Of a stretch of DNA of 44,353 bases, positions 16,874 to 24,926 are shown one piece after another. Positions within the stretch are counted from its first letter, which is position 1. Each line of letters starts with the position of its first letter. The notes under the pieces are model-generated. The model made no database searches. It saw only the letters and a list, made by a program, of their open reading frames with translations, and was not told the origin of the DNA. Made by a program: the position numbers and the translations under genes. Source of the stretch: Sysuimicrobium calidum. Its GTDB lineage: Bacteria > Sysuimicrobiota > Sysuimicrobiia > Sysuimicrobiales > Sysuimicrobiaceae. The stretch spans positions 1 to 44,353 of the forward strand of contig JAVKHN010000014.1 of NCBI GenBank assembly GCA_031459935.1, given 5' to 3'.

Positions 16874-16891
16874 CAACACGCCTGTTGACCA
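16874..16891. promoter_or_regulatory. Perfect palindromic operator between divergent promoters
   Basis: GTCAACA-CGCC-TGTTGAC is an inverted repeat with two perfect 7-bp arms. Each arm contains a -35-like element: TTGACA on the minus strand (16873-16878) and TTGACC on the plus strand (16887-16892). GntR/FCD regulators bind short palindromes of this kind, and one is encoded at 17888, so this is probably its operator, controlling both directions at once. Confidence 0.65.
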
Positions 16892-16916
16892 CCTGCGCGT
16901 GCTCCGTGTACTTTAA
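16887..16916 (+). promoter_or_regulatory. Candidate promoter for the hydrolase-GntR-galBC transcript
   Basis: TTGACC at 16887-16892 and TACTTT at 16911-16916 are 18 bases apart, about 45 bases upstream of the first gene. The -10 is weak, which suits a regulated promoter. The -35 overlaps the palindrome. Confidence 0.5.
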
Positions 16917-16958
16917 GTCAGAGAACTCCCGGGCATCGGGAGCAGCAAGGGGAGGCTC

Positions 16959-17885
16959 ATGAGCGAGGAGATCCGGCAGCCCTCGGAGCGTGCGCGGGCC
17001 GTGGTTCGCGGCGCGTATGACCTCCACGTGCATACGGGGCCAGATGCCCTTCCCCGCCGTTGCAACGACGTCGAGGCAGCGCAGGGATTCCTCCAGCGCG
17101 GGCTTGCGGGGTTCGCCATCAAGTCCCACTACACCTCCACCGCGGCCCGGGCGCGCCTGGTGAACCTCCTGGTGCCCGGCATTCGGGCATTCGGCGCCCT
17201 CTGCCTCAATGCCGCGGTGGGCGGTATGAATCCCGTGGCGGTGGAGATCGCGGCGCGGGAGGGCGCCCGGATCGTCTGGATGCCCACCGTGGACGCGGTG
17301 AATGAGGCGAACGCCCGCGCGGAGGGACGGACCTCCGAAAGGGCCCCTTACTGGACCCGCTTACAGGAGGAGCTGCGCCGGCAGGGGATCGCCTACGAGC
17401 CCGTACGCGTGGTGGACCGCTCCGGGCAGGTGCTCCCCGAAACCCGCGAGGTCCTGCGGGCCATCGCCCGGCACGATTTGGTCCTCGCCACCGGACACCT
17501 GAGTCGCGACGAGATCCTCGCGGTGGTGGAGGCCGCCAAGCAGGAGGGCATTCGTCGCCTGATCATCACCCACCCGGACTTTCCCACCCAGGACCTCCCG
17601 GTGGAGGACCAGCGGCTCCTCGCCCGAGAGGGGGCGCTCCTGGAACGGTGCTTTGCCACCGCGAACACGGGGAAAATATCATGGAAGGAGCTATGCGCTA
17701 GAATTCGGGAAGTGGGGGTGGAGCACTCCTTGCTCAGCAGCGACCTCGGGCAACCCACCGCTCCCCCGCCCGAGGACGGCCTCGCCTTGATGGCGGACCG
17801 GCTCCTGGAAGCCGGCTTTTCGGAGGAGGAGATCCGCATCATGGCGGTACGCAATCCGCAGCGACTTGTGGACGGTGAGCCGTAG
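16959..17885 (+). CDS. DUF6282-type amidohydrolase-like protein
   Basis: A 308-residue cytoplasmic protein that I place in the DUF6282 group on its opening YDLHVHTGPDALPRRC. The metal-site pattern of the amidohydrolase superfamily is visible: His23 and His25 in HVH, a lysine in AIKSHYTST, LATGHLSRDE and IITHPDFPTQ as histidine-bearing strands, and SSDLGQP near the end supplying the aspartate. A metal-dependent hydrolase or lactonase role is therefore likely, but the substrate is not known for the family. It is the first gene of the plus-strand block and ends two bases before the GntR gene. Given GalB- and GalC-like genes downstream, hydrolysis of a ring-fission lactone, as LigI does for 2-pyrone-4,6-dicarboxylate, is a testable guess. 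The ATG has AGGGGAGG upstream. Confidence 0.8.
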   Translation: MSEEIRQPSERARAVVRGAYDLHVHTGPDALPRRCNDVEAAQGFLQRGLAGFAIKSHYTSTAARARLVNLLVPGIRAFGALCLNAAVGGMNPVAVEIAAREGARIVWMPTVDAVNEANARAEGRTSERAPYWTRLQEELRRQGIAYEPVRVVDRSGQVLPETREVLRAIARHDLVLATGHLSRDEILAVVEAAKQEGIRRLIITHPDFPTQDLPVEDQRLLAREGALLERCFATANTGKISWKELCARIREVGVEHSLLSSDLGQPTAPPPEDGLALMADRLLEAGFSEEEIRIMAVRNPQRLVDGEP

Positions 17886-17887
17886 CC

Positions 17888-18577
17888 ATGGAGGGAAAGG
17901 CTTCTGTCCGACCGCAACGGATAGAGGACTACTGCTACGAGGCCCTGCGCCGTGCCATCCTGGAGGGGCGGCTGTTGCCGAACCAGCGGCTCGTGGAAGT
18001 GGAGCTGGCCCGGACGCTCGGGGTCGGCCGCGCCGCGGTCCGTACGGCCCTGGTGCGTCTGGAGCAGGAAGGAATCGTGCAGCGGGAGCCCAACCGGGGC
18101 GCGCGGGTACGGCTGGTGACCGAGCAGGAGGCCGTAGAGATTCTGGAGGCCCGGGCGGCTCTGGAGTGCCTGACCGTACGATACGCGGCCCGTCGGGCGA
18201 CGTCCGAGGACGCCCGACAGCTCCGGGAGATCCTGCACCGCATGGAGGTCTGCCGGGACCGGGGCGACCCCCTGGGCTACTCGGAGCTGAACCACGAGCT
18301 TCACCAGATCCTTCTCCGCATCGCCGGGCACGCTACCGCGGCCCGGCTCATCAACGCCCTGCAGATCCAGAACGTGCGGTACCGCTACCGCACCGTGCTG
18401 ATCCCCGGGCGCCTGGGGGAATCCCTGGAGGAGCACCGGGCCATCGTGGAGGCGGTGACGAGCGGGGATCCGGATGCCGCGGAGGCCGCCATGCGGCACC
18501 ACCTCAAGCGGGTGATCGAGGCCATGCGCCAGGCAGCCCAGATGGACCGCGCCCGACGGGTGTGGAATCTCGACTGA
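17888..18577 (+). CDS. GntR-family transcriptional regulator, FCD subfamily
   Basis: A 229-residue regulator. The N-terminal winged helix (about residues 10-80) has YEALRRAILEGRLLPNQRL, the recognition region LARTLGVGRAAVRTALVRLEQEG and REPNRGARV. The C-terminal all-helical FCD domain (about 85-220) carries the usual metal- and effector-site residues: EILEARAALE, the histidine pair in NHELHQILL, EEHRAIVEAV and MRHHLKRVI. FCD regulators usually sense carboxylates or sugar acids and repress divergent catabolic operons. The gene is embedded between the hydrolase and the GalB-like gene, with two bases before and twelve after it, so it is autoregulated if it binds the palindrome at 16874-16891. 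A catabolic intermediate is the likely effector; which one is unknown. Confidence 0.92.
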   Translation: MEGKASVRPQRIEDYCYEALRRAILEGRLLPNQRLVEVELARTLGVGRAAVRTALVRLEQEGIVQREPNRGARVRLVTEQEAVEILEARAALECLTVRYAARRATSEDARQLREILHRMEVCRDRGDPLGYSELNHELHQILLRIAGHATAARLINALQIQNVRYRYRTVLIPGRLGESLEEHRAIVEAVTSGDPDAAEAAMRHHLKRVIEAMRQAAQMDRARRVWNLD

Positions 18578-18589
18578 GGGAGGAGCGCC

Positions 18590-19309
18590 ATGGAACCCAG
18601 TCGCAGGCTCCTGGTGATCAGCGCCCACGCTGCGGATTTCGTGTGGCGCGCGGGAGGGGCCATCGCCACCGTGACCACGCGAGGCGGGAGTGCCCTCGTA
18701 GTCGCCCTCTCCTACGGCGAGCGTGGGGAATCCGGGGAGCTGTGGCGGGAGCCGGGACAGACCCTGGAGCGGGTGAAGGCCATCCGGCACGAGGAGGCAA
18801 GCCGGGCCGCGGAGATCCTGGGGGCTCGGTTCCAGAGCCTTGATCTGGGCGATTACCCCCTCGAGGTGGACCGGAGCGCCCTGGAGCGGCTCGCGGAGAT
18901 CTTCCGGGAGTTCGAACCGGACTGTGTCCTCACCCATGCGGAGCGGGATCCCCTGAACCCCGATCACGCGGTGGCCTTCCAGGCCACGGAGCGCGCCCGG
19001 CAGCTGTCCAGCGGAGCGGGTGTGGCCAGTGCCTTCCGCACCGTCCCCCCGCCCCGGGTCTTGGCCTTCGAGCCGCACCAGCCGGAGCTCTGCGGGTTTG
19101 TCCCGGACACCTTCCTGGACATCACACCCGTGTACGAGCTCAAGCAAAAGGCCATGGAGGCCATGGCCTCCCAGAAGTACCTGCAGGAGTACTACGGGGC
19201 CCTGGCGGTGCGGCGGGCCAACCATGCCCGCCGCCTCTCGGGCAAGTCCAACATCCGGTACGCGGAGGCCTTCCAACGCATCCTGCCCACGGTGGTGGAG
19301 GCCCTATGA
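18590..19309 (+). CDS. GalB-like 4-oxalomesaconate hydratase (PIG-L fold)
   Basis: A 239-residue PIG-L/LmbE-fold protein. The usual AHPDD zinc motif is replaced by SAHAADFVWRAGGAIA (His13, Asp16), with LSYGERGESGELWRE and LGDYPLEV following, and His126 in NPDHAVAF as the third ligand. These variants are what I remember of GalB, the zinc-dependent 4-oxalomesaconate hydratase of gallate degradation, rather than of sugar deacetylases. It would convert 4-oxalomesaconate into 4-carboxy-4-hydroxy-2-oxoadipate. The following gene encodes the aldolase that takes this product, and the two overlap by four bases, which supports the assignment. The start has GGAGGAG upstream. A deacetylase acting on another carboxylated compound cannot be ruled out. 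Confidence 0.8.
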   Translation: MEPSRRLLVISAHAADFVWRAGGAIATVTTRGGSALVVALSYGERGESGELWREPGQTLERVKAIRHEEASRAAEILGARFQSLDLGDYPLEVDRSALERLAEIFREFEPDCVLTHAERDPLNPDHAVAFQATERARQLSSGAGVASAFRTVPPPRVLAFEPHQPELCGFVPDTFLDITPVYELKQKAMEAMASQKYLQEYYGALAVRRANHARRLSGKSNIRYAEAFQRILPTVVEAL

Positions 19310-19965
19310 GCACGCCTCGGGCTGTGGATCCGAAGGAACTGGCGGAGCTGGGAGTCGCCACCGTCTACGAAGCATCCGGGCGCACAGGGCTGATTGCGAT
19401 TCCCCTGATTCCGGTGGTCCCCACAAGCCGGGCTGCGGGACCGGCCCGCACGGTTCTGTGCGGCCAGGATGACAATCTCATGGTCCACGCGGTCATGGAT
19501 CAGGTGCAGCCGGGAGAGGTTCTCGTGCTCACCATGCCGGAGCCCGCACCGGTTGCCCTGGTGGGGGAGCTGCTGGCCATCCAGGCCAAACTGCGGGGTG
19601 CCGCAGCTCTGCTGGTGGACGCCGCGATCCGGGATGTGGAAGCTTTACGTGAGCTGGGTCTCCCCATCTGGACCCGGTACGTGAGCGTGCGGGGCGCCAC
19701 CAAGGACGTGGTGGGCGCCATCAACGTGCCGGTCCAGGTAGGAGGTACGGAGATCCGCCCCGGCGACTGGGTGGTCCTGGATGCCGACGGGGCTGTGGTC
19801 GTTGCCGTGGAGCGCCTCGCGGAGGTCCTCCAGGCTGCGCGGGCTCGGGCGGCTCGGGAACAGGATCTGCGCCGAAAGCTCGAAGCGGGACAGCTGACCT
19901 ACGATCTCCACGGCCTGCGTGCCAAGGTGGAGGGCGCCACAGCCCTCCGATCTCTGGACCCGTAA
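19306..19965 (+). CDS. GalC/HMG-type aldolase (RraA fold)
   Basis: A 219-residue protein of the RraA-like fold. The segment GELLAIQAKLRGAAALLVDA followed by AIRDVEAL carries the Gly-rich loop, Arg and Asp that bind the metal and the enolate in 4-hydroxy-4-methyl-2-oxoglutarate / 4-carboxy-4-hydroxy-2-oxoadipate aldolases. The VRPGDWVVLDADGAVVV-like strand (here IRPGDWVVLDADGAVVV) and a charged C-terminal helix are also typical. The predicted reaction is cleavage of 4-carboxy-4-hydroxy-2-oxoadipate to pyruvate and oxaloacetate. It overlaps the GalB-like gene by four bases, so the two consecutive steps are translationally coupled. The RNase E inhibitor RraA shares the fold but lacks this context. 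Confidence 0.83.
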   Translation: MSTPRAVDPKELAELGVATVYEASGRTGLIAIPLIPVVPTSRAAGPARTVLCGQDDNLMVHAVMDQVQPGEVLVLTMPEPAPVALVGELLAIQAKLRGAAALLVDAAIRDVEALRELGLPIWTRYVSVRGATKDVVGAINVPVQVGGTEIRPGDWVVLDADGAVVVAVERLAEVLQAARARAAREQDLRRKLEAGQLTYDLHGLRAKVEGATALRSLDP

Positions 19966-20019
19966 CCCTCTCTCCAACAGGTGCGTAGGCCACGTAGAAT
20001 CCGCATCCGCGCCTCAGGT

Positions 20020-20048
20020 TTGACAGCCTAGCTTTCCTTTGATATGCA
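20020..20048 (+). promoter_or_regulatory. Promoter for the family 5 binding protein-dppBC operon
   Basis: TTGACA at 20020-20025 and TATGCA at 20043-20048 are 17 bases apart, in the 196-base gap after the aldolase gene. The -35 is consensus, the -10 half so. The predicted leader to the GTG at 20162 is about 105 bases. The transporter genes can therefore be expressed separately from galBC. Confidence 0.6.
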
Positions 20049-20161
20049 AATGCGGGAGACGGCCGGCATCCCCTCTCTGGGAGCCGGACCCGGTACGCCA
20101 CGTGATCTCGACCCGTCCGGTACTGGAATCCGCAGATCCAGACTGGAACGGAGGTGACGGA

Positions 20162-21715
20162 GTGGACAAATTCCGCGGCGCTCTTCGAGGCCTTCTCCTC
20201 CTTTCTGTCCTGTTCCTTTGCGGGTTATTGACCGTTCCAGGAGCGGTAGGGATCCCCCGCGGGGGCTTTGCGCCCGCCCGCGCTAGGGACGACCGGCTGG
20301 TCTTCGCTCTTTCCGGCGATCCCGGGACCCTGGACCCGCAGGCCACCGCGGCGACTCTGGCGTTTCAGGTGACGAAGAGCCTCTACGACACCCTGGTGGA
20401 GGTAGACGATCGAGGAGAGCTCAAACCCTCCCTGGCGGAGTCCTGGAGGATCTCCCCGGACGGGCGCACCTGGACCTTCCGGCTCCGATCCGGGATCCGG
20501 TTTCACCACGGCAAGCTCCTGGAAGCCGCGGATGTGAAGGCCACCCTGGAGCGGATCCTGAACCCCAGCACGCGCTCGCCCAGGCGCTCCAGTTTCGAGG
20601 TCGTCCGCCGGATCGAGGTCCTGGACCCCCTGGTGGTGCGGATCTCCCTGGCCGAGCGGCACGCGCCGTTCCTCGCCACCCTGGCGGAGGGATGGTCGGC
20701 CATTCTGCCCGCGGACCTCATCGCGCGCAGGCACGACTTCGCCACCAAGCCCGTGGGCACCGGTCCCTTCGTTCTCGCCGACTGGCAGCGGGATAGCTTC
20801 CTGCGCCTGCAGCGGTTCGACGGCTACTGGATCCGGGGTCAACCACGGCTGCGGGAAGTGGAGATCCGGTTCGTCTCGGAGCCCGCCATCAAGGTGGCGG
20901 GGCTTGTGAGGGGGGAGTTCGATGCCATCGATGCCGTGCCCTTCCGGGATCTCCCGCGGCTGCGGGGAAACCGGAACGTCCAGATCCTCAGGCAGATCAC
21001 CAGCCTCGTGAACGTGGTGGCGGTGAACCACGCCCGGCCACCGTTCCGGGACGTGCGGGTCCGGCGAGCCCTGTGGCACGCCATCGACCGGGTCCAGGTC
21101 CTGCGCACCGCCTACGGCCCGGAGTCCGTGCCCTCCGCGGTGTTCATGGACGTGACCAGTCCCTACTACGTGGAGCTGGGAGATCCGTATCCTTACGATC
21201 CGGAGCGTGCACGGCAGCTCCTGCGGGAAGCAGGATACGGTGGGGGACTCTCCGTGGACCTCGTGCTCCCGCAGCCCTACCCGGCGCACATCGAGGCGGG
21301 GCAGCTCGTGCAGGCCATGTTGGCCCGCGCGGGGATACAGGCACGGATCCGCGTGGTGGAGTGGGGGTACTGGCTGGCCCGGGTGTATGGAGGGGGAGAA
21401 TTCGACCTCACCATCATCGGACACACGGGGAAGCTGGATCCGGATGGGCGGCTGGGGGGATTCGGGGAGGCGGAACGGAACTACGTCCACTACGAGAACC
21501 CGGCGGTGGCGCGACTGCTGACCACGGGCCGGGTACAGATGAACCCCGCGGTGCGCAAGCAGGTGTACCGCGAGGTCCTGCGCCGCATGACGGAGGACGC
21601 GGTGATGGTGTTCCTGGGGACACCGGCCCGGTACGTGGGTCTTCGGGCAGAGGTGCGGGGATTCCGGCAGCTATATGCCATCGACACCTACGACTTCCGT
21701 CAGACCAGCAAGTAA
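20162..21715 (+). CDS. Family 5 ABC solute-binding protein, third copy
   Basis: A 517-residue binding protein of the DppA/OppA family. A hydrophobic signal segment (about residues 9-30) precedes RDDRLVFALSGDPGTLDPQ, the standard mature start, then LAESWRISPDGRTWTFRLR, GTGPFVLADWQRD and VRVRRALWHAIDR. It is clearly more distant from the two minus-strand copies than they are from each other. The start is GTG, chosen for the GGAGGTGACGG element just upstream; the frame is open further back but no signal peptide would result. It is followed by DppB- and DppC-like permeases, so it is the cognate binding protein of that importer. The ligand is unknown; position next to galBC suggests an aromatic acid derivative or a peptide-like compound. 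Confidence 0.9.
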   Translation: MDKFRGALRGLLLLSVLFLCGLLTVPGAVGIPRGGFAPARARDDRLVFALSGDPGTLDPQATAATLAFQVTKSLYDTLVEVDDRGELKPSLAESWRISPDGRTWTFRLRSGIRFHHGKLLEAADVKATLERILNPSTRSPRRSSFEVVRRIEVLDPLVVRISLAERHAPFLATLAEGWSAILPADLIARRHDFATKPVGTGPFVLADWQRDSFLRLQRFDGYWIRGQPRLREVEIRFVSEPAIKVAGLVRGEFDAIDAVPFRDLPRLRGNRNVQILRQITSLVNVVAVNHARPPFRDVRVRRALWHAIDRVQVLRTAYGPESVPSAVFMDVTSPYYVELGDPYPYDPERARQLLREAGYGGGLSVDLVLPQPYPAHIEAGQLVQAMLARAGIQARIRVVEWGYWLARVYGGGEFDLTIIGHTGKLDPDGRLGGFGEAERNYVHYENPAVARLLTTGRVQMNPAVRKQVYREVLRRMTEDAVMVFLGTPARYVGLRAEVRGFRQLYAIDTYDFRQTSK

Positions 21716-21718
21716 GCG

Positions 21719-22666
21719 GTGGGCAGATACCTGGTTCGCAGGATCCTGACGGCCATCCCCACCGTTCTGGGGATCGCCACGGTCACCTTCCTCGCCCTCC
21801 AGGCCATCCCCGGAGATCTCGCGGCCCTGCTCCTGGAGCTGGAGGGCCGGCCGGAAGAGGTCCTGCGCCTGCGGCAGGCCTACGGTCTGAATCGCCCTCT
21901 TGTGGTGCGCTACCTGGAGTGGATGGGGGGCTTACTCCGGGCGGATCTGGGCATTTCGAGCTCCTCCCGACAGCCCGTACTCAGCCTCCTCTCGGCCCGA
22001 CTCCCTGTCACCGCCTCCCTTGCCTTCGCCAGCATGACCGTAGCCTTCCTCGTGGGATGCCCCCTCGGCCTCCTCGCAGCCCAGAGGGCCGGTTCCCGCA
22101 TGGACCTCCTGGTGCTCCTGGGCTCCCAGGTGGGACTCGCGGTTCCGTCCTTTCTGCTGGGTACCCTGCTGTTGCTTGCGTTCGCCGTAATGATCCCGGT
22201 CTTTCCGCTCCAGGGATACGTGTCCTTTCTGCACAACCCGGTGGAGTGGGCTCGGCACCTGATGCTTCCCGCGCTCACCCTGGGGCTGGATCGGGCCGCG
22301 GTCCTTGTGCGGCTGGTGCGCGCCTCGGTTCTGGAGGAGCTGCACAGGGACTATGTCCGCACAGCCCGCAGCAAGGGCCTGGGGGAGGGGACGATCTTAC
22401 GCCGGCACGTCCTGCGCAATGCCCTCATTCCGATCCTCACGGTGGCGGGTATGCAGCTGGGGTATCTCCTGGGTGGGGCGGTGGTGGTGGAGCAGGTCTT
22501 CGGGCTCCCGGGGCTGGGCCGGCTGGCCGTGCAGGGGATCTTCGCCCGGGATACCGCGGTCGTCCAGGGAGCCGTGGTCACGCTCGCGCTGGTCTTCGTG
22601 TCGCTGAACCTGGCGGTGGATCTCCTGTACGCGGCGCTGGATCCGCGGATCACGTACGGGACGTGA
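21719..22666 (+). CDS. DppB-like ABC permease
   Basis: A 315-residue inner-membrane permease of the peptide/nickel class. The N-terminal helix RYLVRRILTAIPTVLGIATV and the extracytoplasmic stretch leading to VVRYLEWMGGLLRADLGISSS are typical of DppB, and the EAA loop is DYVRTARSKGLGEGTILRRH (about residue 215), followed by VEQVFGLPGLGRLAV. About six membrane helices are expected. The start is GTG three bases after the binding-protein stop, with only a weak ribosome site, so translational coupling is likely. The stop overlaps the next permease start by one base. Confidence 0.92.
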   Translation: MGRYLVRRILTAIPTVLGIATVTFLALQAIPGDLAALLLELEGRPEEVLRLRQAYGLNRPLVVRYLEWMGGLLRADLGISSSSRQPVLSLLSARLPVTASLAFASMTVAFLVGCPLGLLAAQRAGSRMDLLVLLGSQVGLAVPSFLLGTLLLLAFAVMIPVFPLQGYVSFLHNPVEWARHLMLPALTLGLDRAAVLVRLVRASVLEELHRDYVRTARSKGLGEGTILRRHVLRNALIPILTVAGMQLGYLLGGAVVVEQVFGLPGLGRLAVQGIFARDTAVVQGAVVTLALVFVSLNLAVDLLYAALDPRITYGT

Positions 22667-23532
22667 TGCGCCCTCACCGGGCTCCTCGGACGCCAGGGAA
22701 ATCCCCCCGATTCCCTCTGCCTCCGCCGCTCGTGGCAGGCGGCGTCTTGGTCTGCGTCGTGATGGGACTCAGCCTCCTGGCTCCCTGGCTCACGCCCCAT
22801 GACCCCGCGGCGGTTGACCCGCCGAACGCCCTCCAGCCTCCCTCGCCCCGCCACCCCCTCGGGACGGACAGATTGGGGCGGGACGTGCTGAGCCGGGTCC
22901 TGCAGGGCGGTCGCATCTCCCTGATGGCGGGCGGCGCGGCGGTCGTTGCGGGGGCGGGGATCGGGGTTCCCCTGGGGCTTGCCTGCGGGTACTGGGGCGG
23001 CAGGCTGGACTTTCTGGGGATGCGGGTCGTGGACGGGCTGATGACCTTCCCGGCCCTGCTGCTGGCCCTTCTCGTGATCTCCGCCTTCGGCCCCGGACCC
23101 CTCCAGGCCACCGCGGCCGTGGGCGCGGTGCTGATTCCCGGCTTCGCCCGCCTCTCCCGGGGACTAACTCTGGTGGTGCGGACTCAGGAGTTCGTGCTGG
23201 CCGCCCGGGCGCTTGGGAGCTCCGATGGCTCTATCCTGCGCACCCACATCCTTCCCCACGTCACCGGGCCCCTACTGGTGCAACTCACCGCTGCTCTCTC
23301 CGGTGCAGTGCTGGCGGAAGCCTCCCTCAGCTACCTGGGACTGGGAGCCCAGCCCCCGACCCCGAGCTGGGGCGGGATGCTCCAGGAGGCCCGGGACGTG
23401 CTCTTCGTAGCTCCCTGGATGGCAATAGGCCCCGGCGTGGCGCTCTTTCTATCGGTGCTGGGCTGGAACCTCGTAGGGGATGGCCTGCGGGATCTGCTGG
23501 ACCCCTATCGCCGGAGGAGACCTGCGTTATAG
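22666..23532 (+). CDS. DppC-like ABC permease
   Basis: A 288-residue partner permease of the DppC/OppC class. It has a proline-rich cytoplasmic N terminus, a first helix (about residues 20-40), the APWLTPHDP and HPLGTDRLGRDVLSRVLQGGR landmarks characteristic of DppC, the EAA loop EFVLAARALGSSDGSILRTHI, and the C-terminal NLVGDGLRDLLDPYRRR. The ATG at 22666 overlaps the previous stop in TGATG. No DppD/DppF ATPases follow; the next gene is convergent accC, whose end overlaps this gene by six bases. The importer therefore needs ATPases encoded elsewhere, unless it borrows a shared one. Confidence 0.92.
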   Translation: MRPHRAPRTPGKSPRFPLPPPLVAGGVLVCVVMGLSLLAPWLTPHDPAAVDPPNALQPPSPRHPLGTDRLGRDVLSRVLQGGRISLMAGGAAVVAGAGIGVPLGLACGYWGGRLDFLGMRVVDGLMTFPALLLALLVISAFGPGPLQATAAVGAVLIPGFARLSRGLTLVVRTQEFVLAARALGSSDGSILRTHILPHVTGPLLVQLTAALSGAVLAEASLSYLGLGAQPPTPSWGGMLQEARDVLFVAPWMAIGPGVALFLSVLGWNLVGDGLRDLLDPYRRRRPAL

Positions 23533-24912
23533 GCCCCCTCTGATCCCCGCAGTCCCCAGGGCCTGCCACCGGCGGATGAAATCCTCAAGCAGACGCGTGT
23601 GTACCCTGCCCTCCTGGAACTCGGGGGTGGAGACCACGAAGCGCAAAAAGGGGAGGGTGGTTGCGATCCCCTCCACCCGGAAGCCGTCCAGCGCCTCCCG
23701 CATCCGCTGGACGGCTTCTATCCGGTTCCGGCCGTGCACGATGAGCTTGCCGAGGAGGGAGTCGTAGTAGATGGGAACCTCGTACCCCGCAAAACAGTGG
23801 GTGTCCAACCGGGTCCCCGGCCCCGCGGGGGGATCCCAGACGGCGATCCGCCCCGGGGAGGGCCGGAACGCCTCTGTCGCGTCCTCCGCGGTCACCCGGC
23901 ACTCGATGGCGTGCCCCGCAAACCGGATCTCCTCCTGCCGCCACCGCAGCTTCTCCCCCGCCGCAATCCGGAACTGCTCCTGGACGATGTCCATCCCAGT
24001 CACCGCTTCCGTCACGGGGTGTTCCACCTGGATGCGGGTGTTCATCTCCAGGAAGTAGAACCGCTCCGTCTCCACATCCACCAGGAACTCCAGGGTCCCC
24101 GCGTTCAGGTAGCCTATGGAGCGGGCAAGAGCTACCGCCGCCTGCCAGATGGCGGACCGCAGGGAGTCCGAAAGGCCGGGTGCGAGGGCTTCCTCGACCA
24201 CCTTCTGGTGCCGCCGCTGGAGGGAGCAGTCCCGATCCCCCAGGTGAAGCACGGTGCCATGGGTGTCCGCCAGGACCTGGACCTCCACGTGCCGGGCGTG
24301 CGGCACGTAGCGCTCCAGGTACAGGGTGTCGTCCCCGAATGCTGCCCGTGCCTCCCCCGCGGCCGCCGCGAAGTGGGTCTCCAGCTCCTGGGGATCGTAT
24401 GCCACCTTCATCCCCCGTCCCCCGCCCCCCGCGGCCGCCTTGAGCATCACGGGGAAGCCGATCTCCTCCGCCTTCCGCACCGCCTCCCGGGCGGACCGGA
24501 CCGGCTCGGAACCCGGGAGGACCGGAACTCCGCACCGCTCCGCCAGCCTCCGGGCCTCCAGCTTGTTCCCCATGAGCCGGATCTGCTCGGGCCGGGGCCC
24601 CACGAACACCAACCCGTACTCCGCGCACGCCTCCGCCAGCTCCGCAGACTCCGCGAGGAACCCGTACCCCGGGTGCACCGCATCTGCCCCGGTTCCCAGC
24701 GCCGCCGCGACGATGGCCCCGATGTGCAGGTAGCTGCGATCCGCACTCGCCGGACCGATGCACACCACCCGATCCGCCATCCGGGCCGGCAGGCTCTCCC
24801 GGTCCGCCTCCGAGGCCGCAAGCACCGTCTCCAGCCCCAGGGCGCGGCAGGCCCGGATGATCCGGACCGCGATCTCCCCTCGGTTTGCGATGAGGACCCG
24901 GGAAAGGCCCAC
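23527..24912 (-). CDS. accC: Biotin carboxylase AccC
   Basis: A 461-residue biotin carboxylase, which carboxylates biotin on the carrier protein with ATP and bicarbonate. Domains are in the expected order: N-terminal LIANRGEIAVRIIRACR, GADAVHPGYGFLAES, the ATP-grasp glycine-rich loop AAAGGGGRGMKV, HVEVQVLADTHG, RDCSLQRRHQKVVEEAL, the metal and biotin site EMNTRIQVEHPVTE, and the C-terminal GHAIECRVTAED domain. It lies 14 bases after accB. No carboxyltransferase subunit is nearby, so whether it serves acetyl-CoA carboxylase or another acyl-CoA carboxylase cannot be decided. The gene end overlaps the convergent permease gene by six bases. Confidence 0.95.
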   Translation of the reverse strand: MGLSRVLIANRGEIAVRIIRACRALGLETVLAASEADRESLPARMADRVVCIGPASADRSYLHIGAIVAAALGTGADAVHPGYGFLAESAELAEACAEYGLVFVGPRPEQIRLMGNKLEARRLAERCGVPVLPGSEPVRSAREAVRKAEEIGFPVMLKAAAGGGGRGMKVAYDPQELETHFAAAAGEARAAFGDDTLYLERYVPHARHVEVQVLADTHGTVLHLGDRDCSLQRRHQKVVEEALAPGLSDSLRSAIWQAAVALARSIGYLNAGTLEFLVDVETERFYFLEMNTRIQVEHPVTEAVTGMDIVQEQFRIAAGEKLRWRQEEIRFAGHAIECRVTAEDATEAFRPSPGRIAVWDPPAGPGTRLDTHCFAGYEVPIYYDSLLGKLIVHGRNRIEAVQRMREALDGFRVEGIATTLPFLRFVVSTPEFQEGRVHTRLLEDFIRRWQALGTAGIRGGL

Positions 24913-24926
24913 CTTCCCTCCCCCGG

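Noticed and set aside
14119..16962. A 947-codon open frame on the plus strand opposite the selenoprotein fusion and VOC genes
   Set aside because: It is an antisense by-product of G/C third-position bias. Its translation is low-complexity Pro/His/Arg/Gly-rich sequence with no domain, and the opposite strand encodes clear protein families.
23527..23532. Frameshift at the dppC/accC junction
   Set aside because: Both proteins end with family-typical C termini; a six-base convergent overlap is normal in this compact sequence.
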